A DNA stretch of 64,000 bases from Corythucha ciliata (GCA_038030265.1 CM075941.1:8742001-8806000); one strand, 5' to 3'; positions 21,471-31,965 are shown, counted from the stretch's first letter. Numbers and translations: made by a program. The notes: generated by a model from the sequence alone, not told the origin.

Positions 21471-22147
21471 TACCATCCTCTGAACATGAATGGAAACTGA
21501 TAGCCGATGACCACAACAAGATTTGGAATTTCCCTCACTGCGTCGGATCTGTGGACCGCAAACATATTGCTATTCAATGCCCACCACACAGCGGCAGTAA
21601 ATACTATAACTATAAGTCCTTCTACAGCATCGTGATGTTTGCGGTGGTTGATGCTCACTAGAATTTTTTGTATGTTCACGTCGGATGCCAAGGCCGAATA
21701 TAGGAACCTTGGGCTTGCCACCTCCTGAACCCCTCTCAGGTAGAGAAATGGAAGTACCATACGTATTATTGGCTGACGATGCTTTTCCTCTGAGCGAAAA
21801 CATTATGAAGCCCTATTCTGTGGATTTGGCTGTAGGATCACCAAAGCGTGTTTGCAACTACAGAATTTCGAGGGAACGCAGAATCGTCGAGAAAACGCGT
21901 TTGGTTTAATAGCTGCAGTTTTTCGAATTCTGCAAACCTCTTTGTCCTTAAATTGCGTACCACAAGAAAAGTTGTAATGTGCGCTGCATTATACCGTCGA
22001 GCCCGGAACTCTTATTCACCACCAGGAGTTCTTGATTATGAAGATATTGATAGTGGGGACTTAATTTTTGGGTCATGGAGAAATCATTCATCAGGTGCTG
22101 ATTTGACTGGCCTACTCATAGAGCTAAATCAATCAGAGAGGAATTAA
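21471..22147 (+). pseudogene. Harbinger transposase, catalytic half
   Basis: DDE nuclease domain. Motifs in order: EHEWKLIADDHNKIWNFPHC, GSVDRKHIAIQCPPHSGS (first D), YNYKSFYSIVMFAVVDAH (second D), then TAG at 21659, then YVHVGCQGRI. In another frame follow VPYVLLADDAFPLSENIMKP and NYRISRERRIVE. The family motif ENAFG (catalytic E) is broken by one extra A in GAGAAAACGCG near 21890; beyond it the frame resumes. The end reads ELNQSERN and stops at 22147. At least two frame changes and one stop disable it. Confidence 0.85.
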
Positions 22148-22323
22148 TGAATTACTTCATGACTGAACAAGGAAGGGGGATAAATATTTAACTGGGGAAA
22201 TTTAGAGTTATTTAATCCTTTTTTCTCTCGGGAATGGATCTTCATTGTTTGTGCTGATTATAATAAAAAAGTAAGCAGTGTTCATCATTCAAATATTTTT
22301 TGTCTTTCCGCTACTCACGCGTG

Positions 22324-22716
22324 TTACTTTGCTGTAATGAATAAATAATAAAATAAATATGTATTAAAAGTAATTACCGGATTTGTAGTGGTTTCGCTGT
22401 CAACTCCCATATCTGGAACATATCGAGCCAGAATGAACTGCATGGCTTCAGCAGCAAACCATGTTTTCTTCTTCGAGGCACCACTGCCACTTTTGAGTTT
22501 TTTTGTTTCATTTTTGGCATATGTGCGCAAATTTTTTAATGGCCTCATCCGCTGATATATATGGAACTCTTGGGCAACTAGTTCCCATCCATCTCTTTTG
22601 GCAGCGCGATTTCTGTATTTATCATCCTCGACGTCCCATAGCTCGTTTCTGAGGTGTACAGCGTTTATGAAATCCAGAATCACTTGATTTGACCAACTAC
22701 TCATTTTCACCAACAC
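22324..22716 (-). CDS. MADF-domain protein of the Harbinger transposon
   Basis: Harbinger elements carry a second, DNA-binding protein that helps the transposase act. This 130-codon frame starts with a short leader, then SWSNQVILDFINAVHLRNEL and WDVEDDKYRNRAAKRDGWEL, the MADF (Myb-like) helix region, then PLKNLRTYAKNETKKLKSGS and SKKKTWFAAEAMQFI, the usual MADF tail. It is convergent with the transposase. The last residues after TTTNPV read like intron (a GTAATTAC donor follows), so more exons may have existed. No internal stop is seen. It could also be a captured host MADF gene, but position favours the transposon. Confidence 0.75.
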   Translation of the reverse strand: MLVKMSSWSNQVILDFINAVHLRNELWDVEDDKYRNRAAKRDGWELVAQEFHIYQRMRPLKNLRTYAKNETKKLKSGSGASKKKTWFAAEAMQFILARYVPDMGVDSETTTNPVITFNTYLFYYLFITAK

Positions 22717-22719
22717 TGA

Positions 22720-23039
22720 AACACACGCGCCAAACCAAGAGCGTCCCAGTGACCCCTAGTATTCCGCTGCCCACCATGCCCCACTCAATCACCCTCTTTG
22801 TTCTCTCCTTTTTTTTTTTTTTTTTTTGTTGATCATCAGCGTTTATCTACAAACATCCCTTGCTCAGCGTCAAGCCACCTTCCCTGGAGTTCAAAACGTT
22901 GTCCCACTTTGAACGTCTTTTTTTTTTATGACTTTCAATTTTTCACATTTTGTATTTATTTTTAAAAGTCATTTCGGTACATATTTAAATGTTTTTTGCT
23001 TGTTAACGCTCAATAAAGATATTGAAACACTCCGAAATA
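22720..23039. other. Harbinger interior, no gene
   Basis: Non-coding, with a poly-T run at 22809-22827. No family signal. Confidence 0.4.
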
Positions 23040-23215
23040 ACGTCTCGAATTGCCGGAGTGAGTTCAACGCCCGGAAATGTTGCTCCACTCGTGGCAATTA
23101 TTGCCGGCAATATCGGGCAACACTCGGCAATATTGCCGAAACGAAAAAAGTTGCCCGGCAATATGGTGCAATATTTATTGCCGAGAAAAAAGTTGCCAGT
23201 GTAAACAGGCCTATA
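23040..23215. repeat. Harbinger right subterminal repeat region
   Basis: Dense in GCCGGCAATA, CGGGCAACA and GCCCGGCAAT words, several forming short palindromes (CGGCAATATTGCCG). Comparable words fill 12030-12160 on the left. Ends GTTGCCAGTGTAAACAGGCC, the likely terminal inverted repeat. Confidence 0.6.
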
Positions 23216-23400
23216 ACAGGATAGGTGGGTATGACGTCAGAACCCTCTCATGGCCTAGACGTCGCCGGAATCGGCTTGGACGGAAAGGCACCCCCCCCTC
23301 CACAAACCATAGCCCCAAAAAATTGTGTTATAATTAATAATCAAACTCGAATTTTTATTTTGTCAGCTCCACGATATTGCCTTTGAACAAGTTAATTCCG

Positions 23401-23401
<1 letters not shown>

Positions 23402-23449
<48 letters not shown>
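23402..23449. repeat. Poly-T tract of 48
   Basis: Uninterrupted T run. Possibly the reversed poly-A tail of a retroposed sequence, though nothing LINE-like is recognisable next to it. Confidence 0.9.
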
Positions 23450-23452
<3 letters not shown>

Positions 23453-23454
23453 CA

Positions 23455-24330
23455 CCAATCCTGCTAAATTGGTTTTGAATGACCCAACCCTACGAAATTA
23501 TTTTTCTGAAAAGATTCAGACCCAAAAAATTGCTTTTTAAAATGACCTAACACTGCTAATTTGCTTTTTGAAATTGTCAACAGCGTGAAATCGTGCTTTT
23601 GAGTCAGCGAAAACCACAAAAATTTCTTTTTAGGGGTCAACCTGTGCCGTGAAAATAGTTTTTAACGAGCCGCAATTCCGTGAAATTAGATTTTTGATGA
23701 AGCCGGATGCGCCGCCAACTGTCAATTAGCACTTTTTCTTAACATATTATAGCCGCAAATCGTTGCGTTTCACCTTAATTTAAGCTTGGGATTTGCGTTT
23801 TTCTCAATTTTAGCTACGGAAGAGAACTTTTTCTCAATTTCAGGTGTGAATTAGCGTTCGTTCTTTATTTCATACGCGAATCAGTGCTTTTTTCGGGTCG
23901 GATTGCATGAGATATTGAGCTTAATGTCTGGTTTTGGGTAGAATGTTCTGGATTCTGGGGCCTTAGTCCCAATTTTTTTTTTTTTTCAATCAAATCACTA
24001 ACACCAAATGCTTCCAAATTTTGTCAACGAATTTGACAGTTAAGAGAACGAAATTGAAGTTTTGAACGAAGTAATTGACAGTTTCTATTTTCCCGAAGCT
24101 TTCCTGTGAAGGGGCTTAAAAAGGTCTGTGAGATTGACAGTTTCCAAGTCAATTGTGTCAGTTCCTGGGGCGAAATTTATAGTTGTGTAAGACAAAATTG
24201 ACATTTTGAAGGAGAAAATTGACACTTTCAATAACGAAATGGACAGTATCCGTAACAAATGTCATTTCTTGGACGAAATTGACGAATTGTTTCCAGTACC
24301 CGAAAGTTTCCGGTGAAGGGACTCAAAAAC
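23455..24330. repeat. Periodic repeats, types B, A and a GACAGTTT variant
   Basis: Type B units to about 23710, type A units to about 23900, then about 24020-24330 units around AAATTGACAGTTT. No gene. Confidence 0.55.
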
Positions 24331-24851
24331 CCCATGGTATGAGCCCGGAATTGTCCGATGCTGAACCTCGAAATCAAGGTTTGGGATCTTTCGTTATGCA
24401 GGAGGAAATTCCTCCTTATTGAAACGCGTGTTTCCGGTATAAGACAATCGCGAGAATTTTTTACCTCAAACTTACGACTTATTTATGATAGGTTATAGTT
24501 TCGGCCTCAAGGAATTCTATTTTCCTCAGAAAATAGACAAGTTTTGTTATGTATCCCACCGGATACAGTGCCAAGTGTACCGGTGTTTTATTATTATAGT
24601 CAAACTACATGTTGCAATTCTTGCCTGCTTGGTCTGATGGTGACAGATAGGTGTCATATTAGGTTTTTTGGGTGTCAGGATGATTGGGGGGGGGGCGGAA
24701 ATTTTTTGAAAAATCACCAAAAAACGTTCCCACCCTACTGCCTTCAAGTCTCGCATAATTATTTTCAATAATTCAATTGAATTATTTTCTCTTCTTCGGC
24801 TGTACGCTGTAAGTGACTTTAGTTACCTACTTACGCGTGTAACTCATTTTA

Positions 24852-25087
24852 GATGGTCTTGGTCTGAAGAAGTTTTCCATGGGGTCGTCAGCATTCCTGA
24901 GGACACGCCGAAACCTACGAAAAATCAGAGAACTCCTTATGAGTATTTTTCCCGTTATTTTTCTGATAATGCTTTAGACCTTATTTTCAGTCATACTAAA
25001 CTTTATGGACTACAAAAAACGAGAAGTGACATTTACATAAGCAGGCGAGAAATCAGACAGTTCTTGGCGATAAAGCTAATTATGGGT
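24852..25087 (+). pseudogene. piggyBac transposase, N-terminal part
   Basis: Open frame without a visible start. Family blocks: TPYEYFSRYFSDNALDLIFS and then YISRREIRQFLAIKLIMG, the beginning of the conserved DDE_Tnp_1_7 region. The frame ends at the insertion junction and resumes at 25835 in register, since the insert is flanked by a 9-base duplication. No start codon is apparent upstream; the N-terminus is either lost or spliced. Confidence 0.8.
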
Positions 25088-25834
25088 CAAGGTATATAGA
25101 CTACAGAGGTATGCTCCTAACTTTTTAGCTAATCATAATCATTCGCGCAATGACGTCACGGGGTTAGATCCATTTAAATCAGACGGTAGGTATTTCAATA
25201 AAATATCCCCGTCAGTATTCGTTACCAGGAAGAAAACCAAGTTTTACATTTGCAAGTGACTGGAATCACTGCTAAAACTTGAGGGAAAAGGCCTCGACAT
25301 GTGAGCGGAACGACTTTACACGGAATGACTTTACGTCAAAAATTGTTGGGAACAAGTTTACAAAAAAAAGTAGTGGCTGGAACGAACTTTCACGCGCCCG
25401 ATCAATCAAATATGAAGATGACTTTCGGTCGTAAAATGACCGAGTATTATAATTGTAAGGTATGCTTCCTTACAATTAAACAATGAAATATCAATTCAAC
25501 ACTTTGAATTACTTTCCCCACCGATACGAGAGTTGATGTAAATCCAAAGAAATTCCTAACGATAGTCTGGTTTCGGGTAAAACAACCACAATGTTATTAA
25601 AAATAGGCTATAACAAAGCTATACAAATATAGTAGGCTGGGTGAATGAGATGAACAAGGCAAAAACAAACCAAGCAAGTCTAAAAACCACAGTAACAGAA
25701 AGGGCCCACGTGTGCGATAACATCACAATTTTATAAGAACCTCTCACCTCATCTCAAGTCTAACCCGGGTGACGTAACGGTTGCCAAGGGGTAGCCCCTA
25801 GATACGAGCATACCTCTGTAGTCTATATACCTTG
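25088..25834. mobile_element. 747-base non-autonomous DNA transposon, 9-base TSD
   Basis: Terminal inverted repeats CAAGGTATATAGACTACAGA (continuing GGTATGCTC) match perfectly at both ends for 29 bases, with looser similarity inwards including a TGACGTCA-like motif. Target ATTATGGGT is duplicated at 25079-25087 and 25835-25843. No transposase-like ORF. A 9-base duplication fits Mutator-like elements, or less likely Merlin; the family is not settled. Confidence 0.92.
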
Positions 25835-27108
25835 ATTATGGGTGTCGTGAAAATACCTGCTTACTCTGATTATTGGGCCCAAGGCACGCGTTTTGAAAAA
25901 GTTTCCCAGATCATGCCACTAAAAAGGTATGAATTTATTAGAAGATTTATACACTTTGCCGACTATTCAAAACCTGCCGACGATAGATATTTTAAAATAC
26001 GAGAACTAGCCGAATTGATTAGGTCAAATTGTAATGCTCAGATCAATGAAAAAAAACAATCAATTGACGAAATGATGGTCCCGTACAAGGGACATGAAGC
26101 TGGGAATCGTAAGCAGTACATCAAATCCAAGCCTAAGAAATGGGAGTTTAAGGTTTTTGTTAGAGCCGGAATGTCTGGTATTGTTTACGATTTCCTGATT
26201 TATGACGGGCCGGATACTTTTAAATCAATTACGTTCACGGAATCCGAAAGTAACTTCACGATGGCTCCAAAAGTTATACTGGCCTTGGTCAAAACGATTC
26301 CGTGTCCTGCTCTGACCGCAATATATTTTGATAATTTTTTTTCGACCCTCTTTCTGATAGTCCACTTGAGAAAAGAGTATGGGGTCCTCTCATTAGGCAC
26401 AATTAGAGAGAATACATTACCAAAGCTAGATTTACCAACCGAGAAGGAAAATAAGAAGAAGAATAATAGAGGGTTTTATGTTCAAGAAACCGATAGCAAA
26501 AATAAAATCTTTGTCGTAAAATGGCTGGACAACAAGCCTGTCGTGTTTGCCAGCAGTTTTGTAGGAGCCAACCCTGTCACGCTAAAAAAAAAAGATGGAG
26601 TAAAGTAGAAAAAAAAAGAGTAGATGTTGACTGTCCCCAAGTTGTATCCCAATATAACAAACATATGGGGGGAGTTGATTTAGCTGACATGCTGGTGGCT
26701 CTGTACCGAACTGACTACACTACGCACAAATAGTAAATGGCATTCTTTTCCCAGCTTATTGACATATGCGTAAACAATGCTTGGCTGGCATATCGCCATG
26801 AAGTTGGTGAAAAGGATGCCATGCCCCTGAAAAAGTTTCGCCTTCAAATTGCACAAAGCCTTCTTCCTAGGCCTGTTGGACGTCCAAAATCGGCTGAAAT
26901 TGAGCCACCACCAGCTAGATCAACTCTCCCTACTCTTCCGTTACCATCTGATCGATACGATCAAGTAGGTCATTTTCCGACATTTACGTCAAAAGGCAGG
27001 TGTAGATATTGTCTAACTGGTCAGACAACAGCGTACTGCAGCCGATGCAATGTAGGGCTCTGTCTGTTGCCCCACAGAAACTGTTTTATTGACTTTCACA
27101 AACAGTAA
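25835..27108 (+). pseudogene. piggyBac transposase, catalytic and C-terminal part
   Basis: Motifs in order: IPAYSDYWAQGTRF, QSIDEMMVPYKGH, a PKKWEFKVFVRAGMSGIVYD block, AIYFDNFFSTLFL (one catalytic Asp), NKIFVVKWLDNKPV, then after one frame change in a run of ten A at 26584-26593, YNKHMGGVDLADML (another catalytic Asp). Then two consecutive stops, TAG TAA at 26731-26736, stand where the family has a KWYM-like sequence; the same frame continues with DICVNNAWLAYRHEV and a C-terminal cysteine-rich finger (CRYC...CSRC...C) ending at 27106. The insert, frameshift and stops make it inactive. Confidence 0.88.
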
Positions 27109-27397
27109 TTTTATCTTACTTAAGTATTTATGCTATTTCTCTATTCGTTCTTAGTCGATTCCAATATTATTGTAATAAGCTTTTTCTCTCTGTCTATTGT
27201 GTGTGATAAATTCGTTACCTACCAAACGCAACGTTACCAATTTTTAAAGTTTTTCTGAATGAATAAATATATTCATGTATAACTATATTGTTCGTTTGAT
27301 TTTTTAAAGTAATAATTCCTTGAAATATTCCTCATTTCCTTGAAATAATTCCTTAAAACCACAAGAAAATTTTGTTTACAGCTGTTCTAGAAAGGCC

Positions 27398-27560
27398 TGA
27401 ACTCGGCAGTGTATCTTCAGCGATACGTCGTGAACGTGGTAGTGTATCCGCAGAGATTCAGTGAGAACTTGGCAATGTATCTTCAAAGATACAGCGTAAA
27501 CTTGGCAATGTATCCAGAGAGATACAACGTTGACTCGGCAATGTATCCTGAGAGATACAA
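27398..27560. repeat. 33-base subterminal tandem repeat, five units
   Basis: Five diverged units of about 33 bases, each with an arrangement like GGCAATGTATC ... GATAC, so each can form a hairpin. They lie inside the right end of the piggyBac element and may be transposase-binding repeats. Confidence 0.8.
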
Positions 27561-27685
27561 ATTTAAATTGAGGCTGTACTGTTAACTGAAGGACAGAGGA
27601 ATGTTTTAACTATTTTTCAGTATTACGAAAGCACCAAGAATTAAAAAAAAATACGCCGACTGAAAATTCAACAACAAAAATTCTT

Positions 27686-27702
27686 GCCAGCTTTAGGGTT
27701 AA
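27686..27702 (+). other. piggyBac right terminus with TTAA
   Basis: CCAGCTTTAGGG followed by TTAA. A similar end, CCAGCTTTTGGG followed by TTAA, lies alone at 32609-32644. From 27703 to 27960 I see no gene. Confidence 0.6.
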
Positions 27703-28171
27703 TAAAAACGGTTGTGTGAAGGGGGAACTTTGACAAGTCAGTTTGGATATCAGTGTTATCGCAGTGTGACGTCACGAGTGTCATCAGAAATCTTGTGTTC
27801 GCATTCCGTATTTATAACTTTACTAGTCTCTCATCGAATTTCTGCAATTCTCGACAATGTTAGTTGTATGTCCTCTATACACATCATCACAGAGCACTGA
27901 GTATGTTAGTTGCAGCTGGGTTCCAGTAGCATCGACCGTACACTGCTGCCGGGAAACAATCCATGTCTAGTTTCCTCACTGGTGTTTGGTGGTGTGGTGT
28001 GTGGTTTGCAGCGCCTTCTGATGATAATCCTGGTGCACTCGTTGATCAATTTTTGGACTCAATCATCAAAATAACTGAGCATTGCTTCCCTCTGAAACGG
28101 AAAAAGTCTTGCTCTAGCCGAGTTAATAAAAATAGGCTTCGGTACACATCTGAACTCAGACAAAAAAAAAA

Positions 28172-28822
28172 TTGTATATGACATTCCGTAACCTGGTCTA
28201 TAAACAGCACCCCACTGTCGATAATCTGAACACCTTCAAGAAAAGTAAAAAGGAATACCACGCGTCACTATCAGAGGCAAAGTTTAATTCGAACAATGAC
28301 TACATAAAAAATTCTAACAATGCCTGTAAAGCAGCCTGGAATTTAGTCAGGAACGAGACAGGCACAAATATCCCCCGTGACGACGCCAACGTGCTTAGTG
28401 CTGATGAACTTAATAGGTACTTCATCAAGTGTGCAGAGGATGGAAGAATGATTATGGCTGATCTTTCATCGGACGCCGAGCTGCCGGTGAATGTCTCGTT
28501 GTCGCAGTTCCAGCCTGTCGACATGGAGGCTCTTCGAAAGCATGTGTTAAACATGAAATCCTCAAATGCCAGAGACTGCTACGGCCTATCCACGAGTCTG
28601 TTAAAAACTGACATCCTCACTCACTGTACACAAATCTTATTAGGCATAGTGAATGACTGCATGACAAGGGGCTATTTCCCGGATGCATTGAAACTAGCCA
28701 AGGTGGTTCCCGTGCACAAAAAAGGAAGCAAACGTGATATCTCCAACTTTCGCCCCATCTCCATCCTTCCCGTCGTATCGAAGATAGTGGAGGACATCAT
28801 AAACGACCAGTTAGTTGACTAT
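28172..28822 (+). pseudogene. LINE pre-RT and RT N-terminal part
   Basis: The frame shows a basic linker (FKKSKKEYHASLSEAKF, ACKAAWNLVRNETGT), a FQPVDMEALRKHVLNMKSSN helix before the RT, then RT motifs: LLGIVNDCMTRGYFPDALKL, KVVPVHKKGSKRDISNFRPI and SILPVVSKIVEDIINDQLVD. An upstream piece (27990-28170, with HCFPLKRKK) in another frame precedes it, joined through a poly-A frameshift near 28163. The last codons before 28823 continue directly into 29570 when the LTR and one CTAT copy are removed. Confidence 0.8.
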
Positions 28823-29569
28823 TGTGATGAGGCTGACACCTGTCAAAATTATCCCTTCAAAATTTTAAAAAATAACGATCCCCTCCTCATATGATTGAGA
28901 GGTAGGGATAAAAAAACATAATAAAAAAATTTTAAAAAAGTCAGTCAGTCTAGATCGGGCACGAGATCAGAAAGACACAAAAAAGAAAGAGTAAAGTTTC
29001 ACGGGCGCAAAGAGGACCGCTATAGTGATACCAGAAGACGGAAGTCACACGACAAGTGACACAGAAAGAGCACACCGTCAACTTACACCATATCAGAAGA
29101 GAACGGCCTGACACACACGGCCAAGATTAGAAAACGGAGTCACACGAAGTGAGAAACACCAGAAAAGTGGACACCAAAAAAAGTGATCACCGAGAAGTCG
29201 CGAAGAAGCCCGCCTTGCTCGCCGTCCACTCGTCAACATCCCCAGTCATCTCACTCACACCAATCACATCACTTTCACAAGTCACATACACTTCGCCTAC
29301 CCCACCCCTCAATCAGTGGCATTAAATCAAAGGAAGCCGGAAGAAGAAAACACAGAGGTTAGTCAATTTGACTCTCCCCTTGGCTTAAGACGCCCCACTA
29401 ATTGATCCTTGATCAAAATTTCAGCTATCGTTCAGCAATAAAGAAGTTCGTTAAACAACCGACTGCTGTGGACAACTGTTGTTAGTTTATTTCTTTTGAG
29501 CCGAGCAAACCCAAATTTAAGAATCACAAGGTGTGGCCAAGTGGAAAAAACCCACATAACCACACCACA
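28823..29569. repeat. Solo LTR, 747 bases
   Basis: Begins TGTGATGAGG and ends CACACCACA, short imperfect inverted ends of the TG...CA type. Target CTAT is duplicated at 28819-28822 and 29570-29573. It contains CAATAAAGAAG near its 3' end as a poly-A signal and no transposase or pol. Likely a gypsy-type LTR left after recombination between two LTRs. No related full element is visible in the window. Confidence 0.8.
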
Positions 29570-29972
29570 CTATCTGGAGCGCAATGGACTTATATCGGCA
29601 GTTCAATTTGGATTCCGAAGGGGTAAATCAACTAGTGATGCCATCATTGCCCTCGTCTCAAAAATTCTCGAAGCCTTTGAAGCGCGAAATATGGCAGTTG
29701 GGACCTTCCTTGATCTGTCAAAGGCCTTCGATTCCTCCAACCACCAGTTGATCATTGCTAAGCTGAGAAAACTTGGTGTCGCAAACCCAACCTCTTGGCT
29801 TCTTATCTTGAAAACCGCTCTCAGTATGTCTCCTGTAATGGAAAAGAGTCGGAACCTCTGTCAGTGACGTGTGGTGTACCCCAAGGCTCCATACTTGGAC
29901 CAACACTTTTTCTCGTTCTTATAAACGACTTGGCTTCCGTATTAGGAAACGATGCCCTGCTCCTGTACGCCG
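29570..29972 (+). pseudogene. LINE RT palm, cut before the catalytic motif
   Basis: Continues the RT: LERNGLISAVQFGFRRGKST, VGTFLDLSKAFDSSNHQLII (first catalytic Asp), then a one-base frameshift near 29800, then SYLENRSQYVSCNGKESEPL, GVPQGSILGPTLF and DALLLYA. The expected next residues are the YADD Asp pair, but the sequence switches to GAGTTCTGAGTTACG at about 29971. The enzyme therefore lacks its second catalytic motif and everything after it. Confidence 0.85.
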
Positions 29973-30063
29973 AGTTCTGAGTTACGTTAACTCAGAATTA
30001 ACTGAAAAAAGGCGTCACTATTTATGTAAACAATGTTAGAGTTAGGTAACTCGAACCTAACTC
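29971..30063. repeat. Short inverted-repeat sequence
   Basis: Begins GAGTTCTGAGTTACGTTAAC and ends with an imperfect reverse complement (GTAACTCGAACCTAACTC). About 95 bases; could be a tiny MITE that truncated the LINE. From 30064 to 30200 no feature is seen. Confidence 0.45.
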
Positions 30064-30200
30064 CCGGTGGTGAAATTGGCCCTAAGAAAAGTGTTCTACT
30101 TATTTTTCAATTCAAGCACAAGCTAACTTTTTTTATTCATTCTTTTTGAACATACGGTATACGGAAAATATTTGACTTCATCTCTTACATCCCCTAGCCC

Positions 30201-30477
30201 AGTTCACACGGTCGAGTAGAGCATGCGAGAACAGGGTGGGGACGGGTGGCTGCCAGTACAGTGGCGACTTCTACTCGGCACGTCCGAACATGTGTTCTAG
30301 TTACTCGCCTGGCGAGTGAACTAGCAAGGGTGAAAGCCTAGTTCACACTTTCGAGTAGAGCATGAGAGTACAGGCTGAGGGAGGGTGGACGCCAGTAGAG
30401 TGGCGACTTCCACTCGTAACGTCTGAACATGTGTTCTAGTTACTCGCCTTGCTAGTGAGCTAGAAAGGGTGAATAGA
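30201..30477. repeat. 139-base tandem duplication
   Basis: Two units start AGTTCACAC at 30201 and 30340. Each contains GAGTAGAGCATG, an AGTGGCGACTTC block, and GTTCTAGTTACTCGCC near its end. They differ at about one base in eight. Confidence 0.85.
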
Positions 30478-30709
30478 GTGCGTACGAGTCATTGGCCCGG
30501 GGGGGGGGGCAATTACTCGCACACTGGCAAACCTCGCACTTCTCGATTTCATACTGGCGTCTCGCACAGGAACATTCGAACGTTTTTCAAGTACTTCTCC
30601 ACTACTTCCTTGCCAGCTGTGTACGTAGGGCGATTCGTTTTTCTACTTCAATTTTTTTTCAGCGCATGTTTATCACAATAGTAGATTACATTACAAGATT
30701 AGTAAGTGG

Positions 30710-31393
30710 TAGTGATGGGTCAAGGGAAAAACCCATTGGGAATATTCCCGTTTTTTGGGAAAAAACCCGGTTTTTTCCCAAGAAAGTATTTTCCCACCCG
30801 AATTGGGTTTTTATTAGTTCAATTTGAATAGAACTTATCACTGCAGAAATTAGAGAATTCAGCCTCGAAGCGTGAGTTTTTTTCCTCGCGCAGCCTCTTG
30901 TAACCTTTCCCTCAACTCTGAGAAGTCTCTATCTGCTCCATAGAGATAATTCATCGCATTACGCCACATTGAGCTAAAGCTCGCTGAAAATTTACCTCGG
31001 TCGTCACTTTCCAAGAATGAACAGTCCCTGATTCTACGAAAACTGAAAGACAGAATGGACTCCAGCGTTAAAAGTAGTATTCATTACGCTGCGACACTCC
31101 TGGGCCCATCATCATAGGGGACGCTGCTGAGCAAGACGAGCAAATAGAAGGTATTAAAAATTCATAAGGTTGCCACACAGATGAAGGTTAATGTCGACAA
31201 AGCGATGGTGGATTTGGCCAACTATCGTTCCAAGGATGGACTCTGGGGGAAGACATTTTTGTGGGAAAGTGCCTCGGCGGTCACGCCAAGTGTTTGGTGG
31301 CAAGGACTTTGTTCGACTTCAACTTTGTCTTCCGTTGCGGTTAGAATTTTATCAGCTGCGACAGAAAGATCCTTTAGCACGTTTTCTTGAATG

Positions 31394-31431
<38 letters not shown>

Positions 31432-31957
31432 CGTTTAACGACTGATCAAGCCGGAAAACTGACCTATCTGTCCCACAATTGGAAAACTCAAAATCTTCGA
31501 AGAAGGAAAAACAGAAAGCAGTGACTCCTCAAACCTTCTTGGACGCTGGGATACCGAAAACAGGCTCGGCAGGCAAATTCACACTTCATTTTTCAAAGGT
31601 CCAACGAAACTGATGCAACGGCATCTGAATCATCATCATCGTCATCAAACGAGGAAACCTCTGGCGATGCATTCCAAAAGAAAAATTAATGGATATTTGG
31701 TGGCAAGGCTCGGCTTCAGCTTTGTCTCCCGTAACGGTTAGAATTTTAACCATTTTTGTGCAAACAGAGAGTTCGTATGATTCTATGGGTGCAATAAATA
31801 CCTATAGTCGTTTGTTTATTATTCATTTGCTGAGTCTGTTGCAACATTCAGTGAAAAACGGATAAAAACCCAGTATTTTCCCAAATTGGGTTTTTTCCCG
31901 GTTTTTTCCCAGGGAAAAAACCCGAAATTTTATTTTCCCGGTGTAAACCCATCACTA
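30710..31957 (+). mobile_element. hAT transposon, 1.25 kb, deleted
   Basis: Perfect terminal inverted repeats TAGTGATGGGT / ACCCATCACTA and a perfect 8-base target duplication GTAAGTGG (30702-30709 and 31958-31965), diagnostic of hAT. Ends are rich in GGGAAAAAACCC-type words. The interior keeps the C-terminal hAT dimerisation segment at 31181-31390 and a poly-A run at 31400-31428; most of the transposase is gone. Confidence 0.93.
31181..31390 (+). pseudogene. hAT transposase dimerisation-domain remnant
   Basis: About 70 codons. The end reads PSVWWQGL, then LSSVAVRILSAATERSFSTF, which matches the hAT C-terminal dimerisation pattern (W..., then the sER.FS motif). No RNase H-like catalytic part is present. 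A second partial copy of the block GGTGGCAAGG...GGTTAGAATTTTA occurs at 31694-31745, so this part is internally duplicated. Confidence 0.8.
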
Positions 31958-31965
31958 GTAAGTGG

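Larger units (their letters stand above)
11985..23215 (+). mobile_element. PIF/Harbinger transposon split by nested retrotransposons
   Basis: The N-terminal transposase half is at 12200-12685, the C-terminal half at 21471-22147, and the second Harbinger protein (MADF type) is on the opposite strand at 22324-22716. Both outer regions (about 12030-12190 and 23040-23215) are dense in GGCAATA/CGGGCAAC words in both orientations, and the right edge ends GTTGCCAGTGTAAACAGGCC. The 9 kb between the halves is retrotransposon DNA. Exact ends and the TWA target duplication were not resolved, and that both halves belong to one copy is an inference from order, strand and flanks. Confidence 0.65.
24545..27698 (+). 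mobile_element. piggyBac-family transposon, broken
   Basis: Transposase remnants at 24852-25087 and 25835-27108 are in register once the 747-base insert is removed. The right end is GCCAGCTTTAGGG followed by TTAA at 27699-27702, the piggyBac target. Subterminal repeats with GTATC...GATAC palindromes lie at 27398-27560, and one inverted copy (GGATACAGTGCCAAG) lies at about 24556-24570 on the left. The exact left end was not found. Confidence 0.75.
27963..29972 (+). mobile_element. Jockey/CR1-like LINE fragment split by a solo LTR
   Basis: Pre-RT region from about 27990, RT N-terminal half to 28822, then after the LTR insertion the RT palm to 29972. The LINE ends abruptly just before its YADD motif, where an inverted-repeat sequence begins. 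The endonuclease is not present upstream. Confidence 0.75.
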
